The notes under the pieces were generated by a model that was given only the letters and a program-made list of their open reading frames with translations, was not told where the DNA came from and ran no database searches. Positions 50,159 through 59,320 of a DNA stretch of 64,000 nucleotides are shown one piece after another; position 1 is the stretch's first letter; every line of letters begins with the position of its first letter. The DNA lies in assembly GCF_900454025.1 (NCBI RefSeq), contig NZ_UGQM01000001.1:620001-684000 (forward strand), given 5' to 3'. The position numbers were made by a program, and so were the translations under genes. This DNA is from Mycolicibacterium gilvum. GTDB lineage: Bacteria; Actinomycetota; Actinomycetes; Mycobacteriales; Mycobacteriaceae.

Positions 50159-51655
50159 GTGACCCTGCACCAGTTGTACGTCGCGCTGTTCCTCGGCGGT
50201 CTCGTACTGCTGGCGAGCATCGCCGCGACACGGCTGGCGACAGGGGTCGGTCTGCCCAGCCTATTGCTGTTCCTCGGCGTGGGCGTGCTGGTCGGTGAGG
50301 GCGGCCTGGGCCTGCAGTTCGACAACGCGCAACTGGGGCAGGATCTGGGCACCGCGGCGCTGGCGGTCATCCTCGTCGAAGGCGGTCTCACCACACGCTT
50401 CAGCGACATCCGCAAAGTCCTCGCACCGGCGGCGGTGCTGGCCACCCTCGGTGTCGCGGTGAGCACGGTGGTGACGGCGGCCGCGGTGCACTGGCTGCTC
50501 GGCATGAACTGGCAGCTGGCCCTGCTGCTGGGTGCGGTCATCTCCAGTACCGATGCGGCCGCGGTGTTCTCGGTGCTGCGGGTGGTCCCGCTCCCGCGCC
50601 GCTTGAGCGGCCTGCTCGAAGCCGAATCGGGCTTCAACGACGCTCCCGCGGTGATCCTGGTGATGCTGTTCAGCGTCGTCCCGATGGAGCTGAACGCGGT
50701 CGACATCGTCGGAACCCTCGTCTACGAGCTGGGGATCGGCACAGTGCTCGGCCTCGGGTTCGGGGTGCTGGGCGCGATGACGTTGCGGCGCATCGCGCTG
50801 CCGGCCGCGGGCCTCTATCCGCTGGCGACGTTCGGTCTGGGCATGCTCGCGTTCGCCGCCGCCGGAACGGCGCACGGCAGTGGATTCCTGGCGGCCTACC
50901 TGGCCAGCGTGGTGCTCGCCAACTCCGGCCTGCCCCACCGGTCGGCGACGCGGTCGTTCGCCGAGGGCGCGGGCTGGCTGGCGCAGATCGGGGTGTTCGT
51001 GATCCTCGGTCTGCTGGTGTCCCCGGACCAGCTGCTCGACGAGGTGGTGCCGGCCATCGTCGCCGGGCTGGCGCTACTGCTGCTTGCCCGCCCGATCTCG
51101 GTCTTTCTGTCGCTCATCGGTTTTCGGGTGCCGTGGCGGGAGAAGATGTTCCTGTCGTGGGCCGGTCTGCGCGGCGCGGTGCCCATCGTGCTGTGCACCT
51201 ACCCGATCGTGGCCGGGGTGCCCGACAGCTGGCGGCTGCTGCACATCGTCTTCATCCTCGTGGTGCTCTACACCGCGATCCAGGGCCCGAGTCTGCGCCG
51301 GGTCGCCGAGTGGCTGAACCTGATCCCGCGCGACACCACCCGCGAGATCCAGGTCGACGCGGCGCCGCTGGACGTGCTCGGCGCGGAACTGCTGACGATG
51401 ACGGTGCTGCCGGGATCGCGGCTGCACAACGTCACCGTGCTCGAGCTGCGGCTGCCGGATCCGAGCGTCATCACGCTGATCATCCGCGACGGGCAGTCCT
51501 TCGTCCCGCAACCGGTGACCCGTCTGCAGATCGGTGACGAGCTGCTGATCGTGACGACGTCGGTGACGCGGGATCAGGCCGAGCGCCGGCTGCGGGCGGT
51601 GAGCCGGCGCGGGAAGCTCGCGTACTGGTTCGACGAGTACGGCGACCCGGCCTAG
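50159..51655 (+). CDS. CPA1-family cation/proton antiporter with TrkA_C domain
   Basis: A 498-residue NhaP2/CvrA-like K+ or Na+/H+ antiporter. Helices 1-13 occupy residues 1-385, with LILFLGVG-type text (LLLFLGVGVLVGEGG), GAVISSTDAAAVFSVLR, LEAESGFNDAPAVILV (the conserved ND pair) and GLRGAVPIVLCTYPI. A C-terminal TrkA_C domain follows at about 400-480 (DVLGAELLTMTVLPGSRLHNVTVLELRLP). I start at the GTG at 50159, since the longer frame begins with hydrophilic sequence antisense to the TrkA gene. The stop overlaps that of the DUF1707 gene by four bases. Confidence 0.9.
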   Translation: MTLHQLYVALFLGGLVLLASIAATRLATGVGLPSLLLFLGVGVLVGEGGLGLQFDNAQLGQDLGTAALAVILVEGGLTTRFSDIRKVLAPAAVLATLGVAVSTVVTAAAVHWLLGMNWQLALLLGAVISSTDAAAVFSVLRVVPLPRRLSGLLEAESGFNDAPAVILVMLFSVVPMELNAVDIVGTLVYELGIGTVLGLGFGVLGAMTLRRIALPAAGLYPLATFGLGMLAFAAAGTAHGSGFLAAYLASVVLANSGLPHRSATRSFAEGAGWLAQIGVFVILGLLVSPDQLLDEVVPAIVAGLALLLLARPISVFLSLIGFRVPWREKMFLSWAGLRGAVPIVLCTYPIVAGVPDSWRLLHIVFILVVLYTAIQGPSLRRVAEWLNLIPRDTTREIQVDAAPLDVLGAELLTMTVLPGSRLHNVTVLELRLPDPSVITLIIRDGQSFVPQPVTRLQIGDELLIVTTSVTRDQAERRLRAVSRRGKLAYWFDEYGDPA

Positions 51656-52098
51656 TGGTGGGACCGGTGGCCGGTGAACCCCGGGCACGGCGGCATCGCC
51701 AGACGGATGGGTAATGCGTGGACCAGGACGCCGATGCCCGCGCCGAGGATCGGCCAGACCGGCCAGAAGTACCAGCCGCCCGAGCCCAGTCCGACGGCCA
51801 GCCAGACGGTCAGGACGATGACGACCATCGCGGCGTAGCCCGCGAGGTGGACATGGATGCCGCGGCGGGCGGCCGCGGTCCTGGCCGCCTGCCGGCGGGG
51901 ATCGTTGCGGCGGAGATCGGCCACCGGCAGGTCGGCGGTGAGTTGGCGCAGGTCCGGTGTGGTGTACGCGTCGTACACCGCCAGCAGACGGGATTCGTAC
52001 TCGGTCATGTCCAGGTAGCCCTGCGCGAGTGCCTGGCCGAGAACGTCCGCGGTGGCCTCGCGCTCCCGGTCACCGGTACGCAGTGTCGGTGAGGTCAT
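51652..52098 (-). CDS. DUF1707 / 2TM-domain protein
   Basis: A 148-residue protein. The N-terminal DUF1707 domain reads LRTGDREREATADVLGQALAQGYLDMTEYESRLLAVYDAYT (residues 5-45). A basic stretch (RRNDPRRQAARTAAARR) and a two-helix membrane domain follow (HLAGYAAMVVIVLTVWLAVGLG and WYFWPVWPILGAGIGVLVHAL). Such proteins are common in actinobacteria and are often controlled by PadR-like repressors. The ATG at 52098 has GGAGGA just before it; upstream lies a pair of inverted CTTGACAGTGAC elements. Confidence 0.85.
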   Translation of the reverse strand: MTSPTLRTGDREREATADVLGQALAQGYLDMTEYESRLLAVYDAYTTPDLRQLTADLPVADLRRNDPRRQAARTAAARRGIHVHLAGYAAMVVIVLTVWLAVGLGSGGWYFWPVWPILGAGIGVLVHALPIRLAMPPCPGFTGHRSHH

Positions 52099-52111
52099 GA
52101 GTCCTCCAAGT

Positions 52112-52160
52112 CTTGACAGTGACAAGTTCGACGATGGCACTCAAACTAGTCACTGTCAAG
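52112..52160. promoter_or_regulatory. Inverted CTTGACAGTGAC elements (candidate operator/promoter)
   Basis: CTTGACAGTGAC at 52112-52123 and its exact reverse complement at 52149-52160 face each other across 25 bases, just upstream of the DUF1707 gene. The distal arm lies in the last codons and stop of the preceding membrane-protein gene. Each arm contains TTGACA, so read toward the DUF1707 gene the distal arm can also be a -35 box. The arrangement suits a dimeric repressor binding two sites. Confidence 0.6.
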
Positions 52161-52898
52161 ATAAAACTGGCGCAGCGCGTGGAGGCGGTCGACGGCGCGG
52201 CCCGTGGTGAGTTCCACCCGCTCCTGAGGATGCTGCCAGTAGTGGCGGACCAGCTCGATCAGTGCGGTGCCCTCGGGGGTGTAGATGCCGGGGGATTCGA
52301 GGACGCACCGGGACTCGTCCCTCATCGTCAGCACCATCGGCGGCCAGAACCGTGTGTGACCGTCACGCGCCTCGGTCCCGATCCCGACGACGTCATCCCA
52401 CCTGCCGTGGTGTGTGCCCACGAGCGCGGGGAAACGAAAGCCCTCGGGGGTCAACTGCACGTAGCTGATGCCACGCCGCCGGTAGCCCCACCACCACCAC
52501 GTCAACCCCACTGCCGCTCCGAGGCACGCGAGCGGAATGATCACGAAGGACTCGGGGAACGTGGAGAAGATCGGGATGTAGAGGTTTCCGTAGGGAACCG
52601 ACACGACCAGCGCGGCCCAACACAGGGCCGCACCCGTGCCGGTCATCCGTCGTACTGCCGTGTCGATGCGTGCGTCGGGCTTCAACACGGTGCCCTCGGG
52701 GGTGAACTCGACCCGGGGCGACGTGCTGGTCGACGCCAGCACCACGCGGATGGAGACGGGCCAGGTGACGGACGCGACCAGGGCGATGGCCACAGTGGCC
52801 CAATAGCCCTCGCGCGCAGCAAAATACGCCCAACCCCAGCACATGGCCACGACGACGAGCGTGACGGCTATGCCAGTCCTTCTCAGTACCTTGTTCAT
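52146..52898 (-). CDS. Two-domain membrane protein (paralogue of the 41.4-42.1 kb gene)
   Basis: A 250-residue protein with helices near 8-27, 30-52, 88-108 and 118-138, then a soluble PH-like domain: YVQLTPEGFRFPALVGTHHGRWDDVVGIG, PMVLTMRDES and LVRHYWQHPQERVELTTGRAVDRL. The N-terminal half contains a second copy of the motif LTPEG-like text (VEFTPEGTVLKPDAR). It is a paralogue of the membrane protein at 41445-42119. It is four bases downstream of the EspE-like gene and its last codons form one arm of an inverted repeat. Function unknown; association with ESX-substrate-like genes is seen at both loci. Confidence 0.78.
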   Translation of the reverse strand: MNKVLRRTGIAVTLVVVAMCWGWAYFAAREGYWATVAIALVASVTWPVSIRVVLASTSTSPRVEFTPEGTVLKPDARIDTAVRRMTGTGAALCWAALVVSVPYGNLYIPIFSTFPESFVIIPLACLGAAVGLTWWWWGYRRRGISYVQLTPEGFRFPALVGTHHGRWDDVVGIGTEARDGHTRFWPPMVLTMRDESRCVLESPGIYTPEGTALIELVRHYWQHPQERVELTTGRAVDRLHALRQFYLDSD

Positions 52899-52902
52899 GA
52901 GA

Positions 52903-53964
52903 TCAGCGCGGAGGCATCTGCCGGTCGACGGCGTCGGCGTTCTGCTGCTCGGTGTGGGAGTACTCGGTCGCCGACGAGCCCAGCTTGGCGCTCAGATCGG
53001 TGGAGATGAGATGCATCTTCTCGGCGGCGCTGCGACGCGCGAGTTCGGCCGACTTCAACGCCGCTGCGGTGGAGGTGCACACCACACCGTGGGTCTTGAA
53101 CACGTCGCCGGCCGATCCGTCGGGCGCGGACCTCGCCGAGTCGATCGTCGCGGCGACATTCTGCTGTATTCCGGCGGTGCCCCGGATGGACTCGGAGACG
53201 CGCAGCGGTGCGGGTGTGCCCGACTGCGCCCCGGACAGCCCGCCGGGCATCTGCGCGCTCTCGTCCACGACGCCGTAGTGCGATCCGATCTGGCGGATCC
53301 GGTCGGCGTTGTCGGCACTGTGCGAGACCATCTCCGTGACCCGTTGCATCGCGAACGGCACGGTCGCGGCGACGGCCGCGAGCTCGATGGCCATCGCGGC
53401 AGCCGCGCCGCCCGGAGGGATGAGCTTCGCAGTGATGGCGGCGGGAATGGCTGCGGCCAGCATTACCTGACGCGTGGAGACGAAATCGCGGGTGTCCTGC
53501 ACCTGCCCGGCCTCCTCGGCCAGGACTTCCTGGATCTGCCCGTCGAACGTGGCCATGCTGCCGGCCCGTTGCTGCTGCTCGGTGTTGCGCAGACCGTAGG
53601 CATCGCTGGCGTCACCTTGCCAGTCCGGAGGCGGAACCGCTTGTTGCAGTTCATCATTGGCTTCGGAGAACTGTCGGGCGCCGTCGGTGAAACGCTCGCC
53701 GTCTTCGGGCCGGCCGAATCCGAGGGTGTTGGACGCCGCGGTCAGCGTCATCAGACCGGCGTTGATGATCGGCGTCGCCACCGAGGTCGCCAGCCCGGTC
53801 GCACCCATGGTCGACCCTCCGACAGCCGCCAGGGACTGCATCAGGATCGCCGCGTCGGTGGCGATCGCGGCCGAGCCCAGCGCGGGGTCCGAACTCATCA
53901 TGTTGGCGTGATCGGCCACGCCGTAGAAGTAATTGGCGTCCACCCACAGCTTCCCCAAAGCCAT
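52903..53964 (-). CDS. EspA/EspE-like ESX-1 secretion-associated protein
   Basis: A 353-residue protein with the EspA/EspE plan. After about 105 Ala/Gly-rich residues comes the WxG-type motif PPDWQGDASDAY (W114, G116). A helix follows with QQQRAGSMATFDGQIQEVLAEEAGQVQDTRDFVSTRQ, then a hydrophobic segment (about 168-205, LAAAIPAAITAKLIPPGGAAAAMAIELAAVAA) and a helical C-terminus. The second helix (GQVQDTRDFV) parallels VSDTRDVL of EspE. No secretion ATPase or membrane pore gene is nearby, so export would need an ESX system elsewhere. It is transcribed between the EspD-like and membrane-protein genes. Confidence 0.75.
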   Translation of the reverse strand: MALGKLWVDANYFYGVADHANMMSSDPALGSAAIATDAAILMQSLAAVGGSTMGATGLATSVATPIINAGLMTLTAASNTLGFGRPEDGERFTDGARQFSEANDELQQAVPPPDWQGDASDAYGLRNTEQQQRAGSMATFDGQIQEVLAEEAGQVQDTRDFVSTRQVMLAAAIPAAITAKLIPPGGAAAAMAIELAAVAATVPFAMQRVTEMVSHSADNADRIRQIGSHYGVVDESAQMPGGLSGAQSGTPAPLRVSESIRGTAGIQQNVAATIDSARSAPDGSAGDVFKTHGVVCTSTAAALKSAELARRSAAEKMHLISTDLSAKLGSSATEYSHTEQQNADAVDRQMPPR

Positions 53965-54008
53965 GAATTCGACCCTATCAACGGGCGGAAAGGGTCAGAT
54001 GCACCAAT

Positions 54009-54428
54009 TCATCGGCCCTCGTGCGCATAGCGCGCACTGAGTTCCTCCAGCGCGGCATCGGCCTGAGCGGGGGTCGCGAACGGCATATTCGACGACACGA
54101 ACTCGCGTGCCTCGGTGCGGTCGACGCCCTGGGCCACGAACATCTCGACGACCGTCACATGCATCACGGCGGTGGCGCGCTTGGCCGCGACCTCGGCCAG
54201 TTCGGTGATGGCGGCGGCGAGTTCGGACTCGGTCCACCGGGTGACCGCCGGGGTCAGGGCGACCCGGGCGATCGACCCGTCCAGATTGGCCGTGATCGTG
54301 ATGGTTCCGGACGGATTCGTCACCTGGACGACGGGGATCTCGGGACCGGGGTCCTCCTCGGGGGCGACCAGGGCATCGAGGTCGCTGCCGGCGTCCTCCC
54401 AGTCGTCTCCGGGGTCGATCAGCGGCAT
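54009..54428 (-). CDS. EspD-like protein (YbaB-related fold)
   Basis: A 139-residue acidic protein. The first 30 residues are a Asp/Glu/Pro-rich tail. The core VVQVTNPSGTITITANLDGSIARVALTPAVTRWTESELAAAITELAEVAAKRA lines up well with EspD (FTVTNP...V..LMDGRIDHVELS...W.SES.LA.EI). EspD-type proteins stabilise EspA/EspC in ESX-1 secretion. The C-terminus (MPFATPAQADAALEELSARYAHEGR) also matches EspD in type. First gene of the three-gene Esp-like unit, 43 bases after the AAA ATPase stop. Confidence 0.78.
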   Translation of the reverse strand: MPLIDPGDDWEDAGSDLDALVAPEEDPGPEIPVVQVTNPSGTITITANLDGSIARVALTPAVTRWTESELAAAITELAEVAAKRATAVMHVTVVEMFVAQGVDRTEAREFVSSNMPFATPAQADAALEELSARYAHEGR

Positions 54429-54471
54429 CCCTCTTTCCTACCGCACCGCGGGCAGGGCCGGATACACGATT

Positions 54472-56368
54472 TCAGCGGGTGTCGGCGAACTGCCGCAGCG
54501 ACTCCACCTGCGCCGGATCCAGCGACGGGCGCACCGTCTCGCGTGCCCGGGCCACGTCGTCGGCGGTGACGTCGGCGGCGTCGATGCTGCGGCGCATCGC
54601 GGTCAACGCCGCTTCCCGCAGCAGCGCCACACAGTCGGCGGCGCTGTAGCCGTCGAGATCGGCGGCGAGCACCTCCAGGTCGACATCAGCCGCCAGCGGC
54701 ACCGATTTACCTGCGGTGCGCAGGATCTGGGTGCGGGCCTCGGCGTCCGGCGGCTCCACGAATACCAGCTTCTCCAGCCGGCCCGGGCGCAGCAGCGCCG
54801 GGTCGATCAGATCGGGCCGGTTGGTCGCGCCCAGCACCACGACGTCGCGCAGCGGGTCGATGCCGTCGAGTTCGGTCAGCATGGCCGCCACCACGCGGTC
54901 GGTGACCCCGGAGTCGAAACTCTGGCCGCGGCGCGGCGCGAGCGCGTCGATCTCATCGAGGAACACCAGTGACGGCGCCGAGTCCCGGGCGCGCTGGAAC
55001 AGCTCGCGTACGGCCTTCTCCGAAGAACCGACCCATTTGTCCATCAGCTCAGCACCTTTGACGGCGTGCACGCTGAGGCGGCCCGAGCTGGCGAGCGCGC
55101 GCACCACGAACGTCTTGCCGCACCCGGGCGGACCGTAGAGCAGTACGCCCCGGGGCGGCTCGACGCCCAGCCGCTGGAAGGTCTCCGGATGCTGCAACGG
55201 CCACAGCACCGCCTCGGTGAGCGCCTGTTTGGTCTCGGCCATGTCACCGACGTCGTCGAGGGTGACCGCACCGACGGACACCTCCTCGGTGGCAGACCGC
55301 GACAGCGGGCGGATCACTCCGAGGGCGCCGACGAGATCCTCCTGGCGCAACGCCGGTGGCTCACCGTTCTCGCTGGCGCGGGCGGCCGCCCGCAGCGCGG
55401 CCTCGCGCACCAGCGCGGCCAGGTCGGCGACGACGAATCCCGGTGTGCGGTCGGCGATCTCACCGATCTCCAGGTTGGCGGAGGGGACGTCGCGCAGCAA
55501 CACCTCGAGAAGCTGCTTGCGGACAGCGCCGTCGGGCAGGCTGAGACCGAGTTCGCGGTCGCACAGATCGGGTGCCCGCAGCCGGGGGTCGACGTTGTCG
55601 GGGACCGCCGACGTCGCGACGAACACGACGCCGCCGGCGACGGCCGACCGCAGCTCGGTCAGGATCAGCGTGGCGACCGGGTCGGGCGGGACGGGCAGCA
55701 GCGCGTCGATGTCGGTGACCAGCAGCACGCCTCCACCGTCGCGTGCGGAGGCGGCAGCAGAGGAGACCGCTGCGAGACGGTCGTCGGCGCGCAGCGAACC
55801 GACCTCGGGACCGTCGAGTTCGATCAGCCGTCGCTCGGCACACACAGTGCGCACCAGCGTGGCTTTCCCGACGCCGGCCGGACCGGACACCAGAACGCCG
55901 AGATTCGCGGTGGCGCCGAGCTTTTCGAGCAGCTCGGGTTGATCGAGGGCGAGCTTGAGCCACTCGGTGAGCCGACTGGCCTGCGCGTGCGCGCCCTTCA
56001 GGTCGTCGAAACCGACGGCCTGCGTCCGGGGTCGCTCCGTCCGGACAGGAGCACCGGACACCTCGGACGTCCCGTTGGCCGCCTCGGACGTCCCGGAAGC
56101 TTCTGACGCCCCTGAAGCCCAGCACACCAGCGAATTCGGTTGCACGCTCACCGGTCCGATCGGGTCGGCGGCGGTGACCGTCAGCAGCTCGGAGGTCCAG
56201 GTGATGCCGACCGAGGAAGCGAGCGCGGCACTGGCCGTCGACGTCGACGTGCCGGGCCCGAGATCGCGGGGCAGCAACGAGACCGTGTCCCCGACGGTCA
56301 TCACCTTGCCCAGCAGGGCCTGCCGCAGAGTGGCGGGGGTGATGGACCGGCTGGCCAGGCGCGAACCG
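54472..56368 (-). pseudogene. CDC48-type AAA+ ATPase, N-terminally truncated (Rv0435c homologue)
   Basis: Two AAA+ modules of VCP/CDC48 type. The first (D1) has Walker A GPAGVGKAT and VTDIDALLP. The second (D2) has GPPGCGKTF, FLDEIDALAPRRG, GATNRPDLIDPALLRPGRLEKL and DGYSAADCVAL. The C-terminal part up to residue -650 is conserved with Rv0435c (728 residues). Upstream of GSRLASRSITPATLRQALLGKVM, however, the sequence bears no relation to the family's N-terminal double-psi/VAT-N domain of about 110 residues. From 56369 the opposite strand instead encodes the end of an LpqS-like protein. The reading frame stays open by chance to 56691, and an ATG at 56406 could give a 644-residue protein with a foreign 13-residue start. 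I read it as a 5'-truncated gene. Confidence 0.82.
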
Positions 56369-56566
56369 CACCACGGTATTGCCGCGGCTGTGCTGCCCCG
56401 GGTCATGACCCTGCCCCTTGCGCTTGGATTGGTCACCGCCGTGGCTTTGGCGCTGGGCTGGTGGGGCGCCGCGGTCGGCACATCCATGCGTGGCCCGCCG
56501 CCGGCGGCCCGGGCTGTGCTCTGGGGTCGTGATCGGCTCACCCGGTTCTGTATCACACGCTGCTGA
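56369..56566 (+). pseudogene. lpqS: lpqS remnant, 5'-truncated
   Basis: The plus frame reads HHGIAAAVLPRVMTLPLALGLV, a hydrophobic stretch, then MRGPPPAARAVLWGRDRLTRFCITRC and stop at 56566. From memory the M. tuberculosis LpqS protein has ATAVLPR in its second half and ends RGPP...TGQDLLTRFCLARR, so this is its C-terminal half. The signal peptide, lipobox and first half are absent because the frame runs straight into the AAA ATPase at about 56368. The order lpqS-cysK2-MFS is that of Rv0847-Rv0849, a copper-responsive (RicR) operon. An internal ATG at 56405 could still yield a 53-residue membrane peptide. Confidence 0.72.
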
Positions 56567-56682
56567 GTGGGCGGCGCATGACCTGTCCGCATTGAGCGGA
56601 CTCGGGTCGATGTCTGCTGCCCACCATCCATAGCCGCGTCCTCTTCAGCGCTGCGGCTCCGACGCAGAAGCGTGGAAACCCC

Positions 56683-57795
56683 ATGAACCATGTCCTATCC
56701 GTACACACGCCCGACCTGTCCGCCTCACGTCGCCGCGCCGTCGGCCGGTATCACCGCCGGCCTGCCACGCTGGTCGGCCGCACTCCAGTGCTGTGGATCG
56801 GTGCTCCGTTCAGCTCTGAAGAGCGGGGCTTTTGGGCCAAACTCGAGGGCTTCAACCCCGGCGGGATGAAGGACCGCCCGGCCATGCACATGGTGGAGCG
56901 TGCCCTCGCCCGTGGCGATCTGCAGCCGGGTGGCCGGATCGTCGAATCCACCAGCGGCACACTCGGGCTGGGGCTTACGCTGGCGGGCACCGTATACGGG
57001 CATCCGGTGACGCTGGTCGCTGATCCCGGTATGGAACCGATTGTTCAACGAATGCTTTCGGCATACGGTGGGCAGGTGGATCTGGTGACCGAGCCACACC
57101 CGCGGGGCGGTTGGCAGCAGGCTCGGCGCGATCGGGTGGCCGAGATTTTGGCCGGTGATCCGACCGCCTGGTATCCGGATCAGTACAACAATCCCGACAA
57201 TGTCGACGCGTATCGGGGCTTAGCGCTGGAGTTGCAGAATCAGCTGGGGTCCATCGACGTCTTGGTGTGCTCCGTGGGCACCGGCGGGCATTCAGCCGGC
57301 GTGGCGCGAGTGTTGCGCGAGTTCAATCCCGACTTGCAGCTGATCGGCGTGGACACCGTTGGTTCGACGATTTTTGGCCAGCCGGCAAGCACGCGGCTGA
57401 TGCGCGGCCTGGGCTCGAGCATCTACCCCCGCAATGTGGATTACCGCGCATTCCACGAGGTGCACTGGGTGGCGCCCGCGGAGGCGGTGTGGGCGTGCCG
57501 AACCTTGGCCGCCACCCACTACGCCAGCGGCGGGTGGAGTGTGGGGGCGGTCGCGCTGGTGGCCGGTTGGGCGGCGCGCACCTACCCGCAGGGTACAAGG
57601 ATCGCCGCGGTGTTTCCCGACGGCCCGCAACGCTACTTCGACACCGTCTACAACGACGACTACTGCCGGGCACACGGAATCCTGGCAGGCCCCCCGGGTG
57701 CAGAGCCCGCGGTCGTCGCGGAGCCCACAGAGTGCGTCGTCCAGTCGTGGACGCGGTGCGCGCGGGTGGTTGACCCCGTGGCGGTGGCGCGGTGA
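56683..57795 (+). CDS. cysK2: PLP-dependent cysteine synthase CysK2-like
   Basis: A 370-residue fold-type II PLP enzyme. The PLP lysine is in [15 protein letters not shown] (near residue 63), the substrate loop is [11 protein letters not shown], the phosphate-binding segment is [12 protein letters not shown], and [10 protein letters not shown] is conserved. Size and the downstream MFS gene point to CysK2 (Rv0848 type), which makes S-sulfocysteine from O-phosphoserine and thiosulfate and affects redox and metal stress. The lpqS promoter that normally drives it is missing upstream, so its expression here is unclear; the 116 bases between the remnant and its ATG show no evident RicR box. Confidence 0.88.
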   Translation: MNHVLSVHTPDLSASRRRAVGRYHRRPATLVGRTPVLWIGAPFSSEERGFWAKLEGFNPGGMKDRPAMHMVERALARGDLQPGGRIVESTSGTLGLGLTLAGTVYGHPVTLVADPGMEPIVQRMLSAYGGQVDLVTEPHPRGGWQQARRDRVAEILAGDPTAWYPDQYNNPDNVDAYRGLALELQNQLGSIDVLVCSVGTGGHSAGVARVLREFNPDLQLIGVDTVGSTIFGQPASTRLMRGLGSSIYPRNVDYRAFHEVHWVAPAEAVWACRTLAATHYASGGWSVGAVALVAGWAARTYPQGTRIAAVFPDGPQRYFDTVYNDDYCRAHGILAGPPGAEPAVVAEPTECVVQSWTRCARVVDPVAVAR

Positions 57796-59063
57796 GGGCA
57801 GTGGCCGCACAGTTCAGGAGTTTTGGTTGGCCGAGCCGGCTGCTGATGATCAACCAGTTCGGCATCAACCTGGGCTTCTACATGCTGATGCCCTACTTGG
57901 CGGGATATCTGGCCGGCCCGTTGGGGCTCGCAGCATGGGCGGTCGGTCTCGTGCTGGGCGTGCGTAATTTCTCACAGCAGGGCATGTTCATCATCGGAGG
58001 CACACTCGCTGACCGGTTGGGCTACAAACCGCTGATCGTAGCGGGATGCCTACTGCGTACCGCAGGGTTCGGGTTGCTGGTCGTGGCCGAGTCACTGCCG
58101 ATGGTGTTAATCGCCTCGGCGGCCACGGGCTTCGCCGGAGCATTGTTCAACCCGGCGGTACGCGCTTACCTGGCAGCCGATTCCGGTGATCGGCGCGTCG
58201 AAGCGTTCGCAGTGTTCAACATCTTCTACCAGGCGGGCATTCTGGCCGGCCCGCTGGCGGGACTGGCACTGATGGCGCTCGACTTCCGCGTCACCGCGGC
58301 AGCGGCGGCGACAGTGTTCGCGCTACTGACCGTTGCCCAACTGTTCGCCCTTCCCCAGCACAGCGCCACACTCAACGCCGAGAAGGCGTCCGTACTCGAT
58401 GACTGGCGCGCCGTGGTGGCCAACCGATCCTTTCTGCTGTTCGCAGCGGCCATGACCGGCTCCTACGTGTTGTCCTTCCAGGTATATCTCGCACTGCCGC
58501 TGCACGCAGCGATTCTGGCGCCAGACGCCGAAACGCTCTTGGTTGCAGCGGTGTTCGCGATTTCCGGAGTGATCGCCGTGGGCGGACAACTGCGCATCAC
58601 TCGCGTGTTCGGTGCACGATGGGGCGCGGGACGCTCACTAATCATTGGAACACTCATCTTGGCGGTCGCGTTCGTGCCGCTGGCCGTCGTTCCCGATAGC
58701 GGCCGGTTCGGCCTGGCGGCCTCCGCAATCGCCTTGCTCTCTGCCGCTGCACTGCTCGCAGTCGGATCAGCAGCGGTATTTCCCTTCGAAATGGACACCG
58801 TGGTATCACTCGCCCACAACCGGTTGGTCGCAACACATTACGGCTTCTACAACACCATCATCGGTGTCGGCATACTCGCCGGCAACTTGGGTACCGGCGC
58901 ACTGATGCAAGCCGCACGCGATGCCGGAGCACCAGAGCTGATCTGGGCAGCGCTGAGCCTAATTGGCGGGCTGACGGCATCAGCGCTCTTCTACCTCAAT
59001 CGCAGCGGGCGACTGCAGCCGGCGCCGGTCAAAGCCGCCATGGATCCGGATCGGCTGCCCTAG
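57792..59063 (+). CDS. MFS transporter (Rv0849-like)
   Basis: A 423-residue, twelve-helix major-facilitator exporter. The N-terminus [23 protein letters not shown], the loop 2-3 motif [16 protein letters not shown] (the G-x-LaDrxGrk MFS signature) and GAMFNP-like text ([13 protein letters not shown]) are clear. The GTG start overlaps the cysK2 stop (GTGA). Together they form the cysK2-Rv0849 pair. A metabolite or drug substrate is unknown; copper co-regulation in M. tuberculosis suggests export of a sulfur or metal-linked compound, which is inference. Confidence 0.87.
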   Translation: MRAVAAQFRSFGWPSRLLMINQFGINLGFYMLMPYLAGYLAGPLGLAAWAVGLVLGVRNFSQQGMFIIGGTLADRLGYKPLIVAGCLLRTAGFGLLVVAESLPMVLIASAATGFAGALFNPAVRAYLAADSGDRRVEAFAVFNIFYQAGILAGPLAGLALMALDFRVTAAAAATVFALLTVAQLFALPQHSATLNAEKASVLDDWRAVVANRSFLLFAAAMTGSYVLSFQVYLALPLHAAILAPDAETLLVAAVFAISGVIAVGGQLRITRVFGARWGAGRSLIIGTLILAVAFVPLAVVPDSGRFGLAASAIALLSAAALLAVGSAAVFPFEMDTVVSLAHNRLVATHYGFYNTIIGVGILAGNLGTGALMQAARDAGAPELIWAALSLIGGLTASALFYLNRSGRLQPAPVKAAMDPDRLP

Positions 59064-59246
59064 CTGGACCATCGTCCTGTGCAGTGACTGCCCGGCCGTC
59101 GCGGTGCCAGCCCGTGCGCGAACTTCCGGATCGCGGCCATCGGCTTCTCTCGAAAAGTTGAAAGTAGCTGTTTCAAACGCGTTCTCATCGTTATCCAACC
59201 GTGCCCGCAAGACCGGTATGACTGTCAGTGTTTGAGGTAACGTTGA

Positions 59247-59275
59247 CTAGTAACTACTGATCTACTACGTACTAG
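59247..59275. promoter_or_regulatory. Inverted TACT/AGTA repeats upstream of secreted-protein gene
   Basis: CTAGTA (59247-59252) and TACTAG (59270-59275) are inverted arms; between them lie further ACTACT and CTACTAC units. The site is about 50-75 bases before the ATG at 59321, in a 257-base gap with no gene. The TAC/GTA composition resembles operators of BlaI/MecI/CopY-type repressors, and one is encoded at 60743. Confidence 0.5.
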
Positions 59276-59320
59276 ACCAGGGCGATGAATGGCTGGTCCA
59301 GCGGCGAATTGGGAGTGGAC

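Noticed and set aside
56567..56682. RicR-type copper box (TACCC...GGGTA) before cysK2
   Set aside because: No such palindrome is present in the gap; the native promoter would lie before the missing 5' half of lpqS.
56369..56691. Taking the ATPase start at 56691
   Set aside because: Codons upstream of 56368 show no relation to the family N-terminus, while the opposite strand carries an lpqS-like tail; the frame is open by chance.
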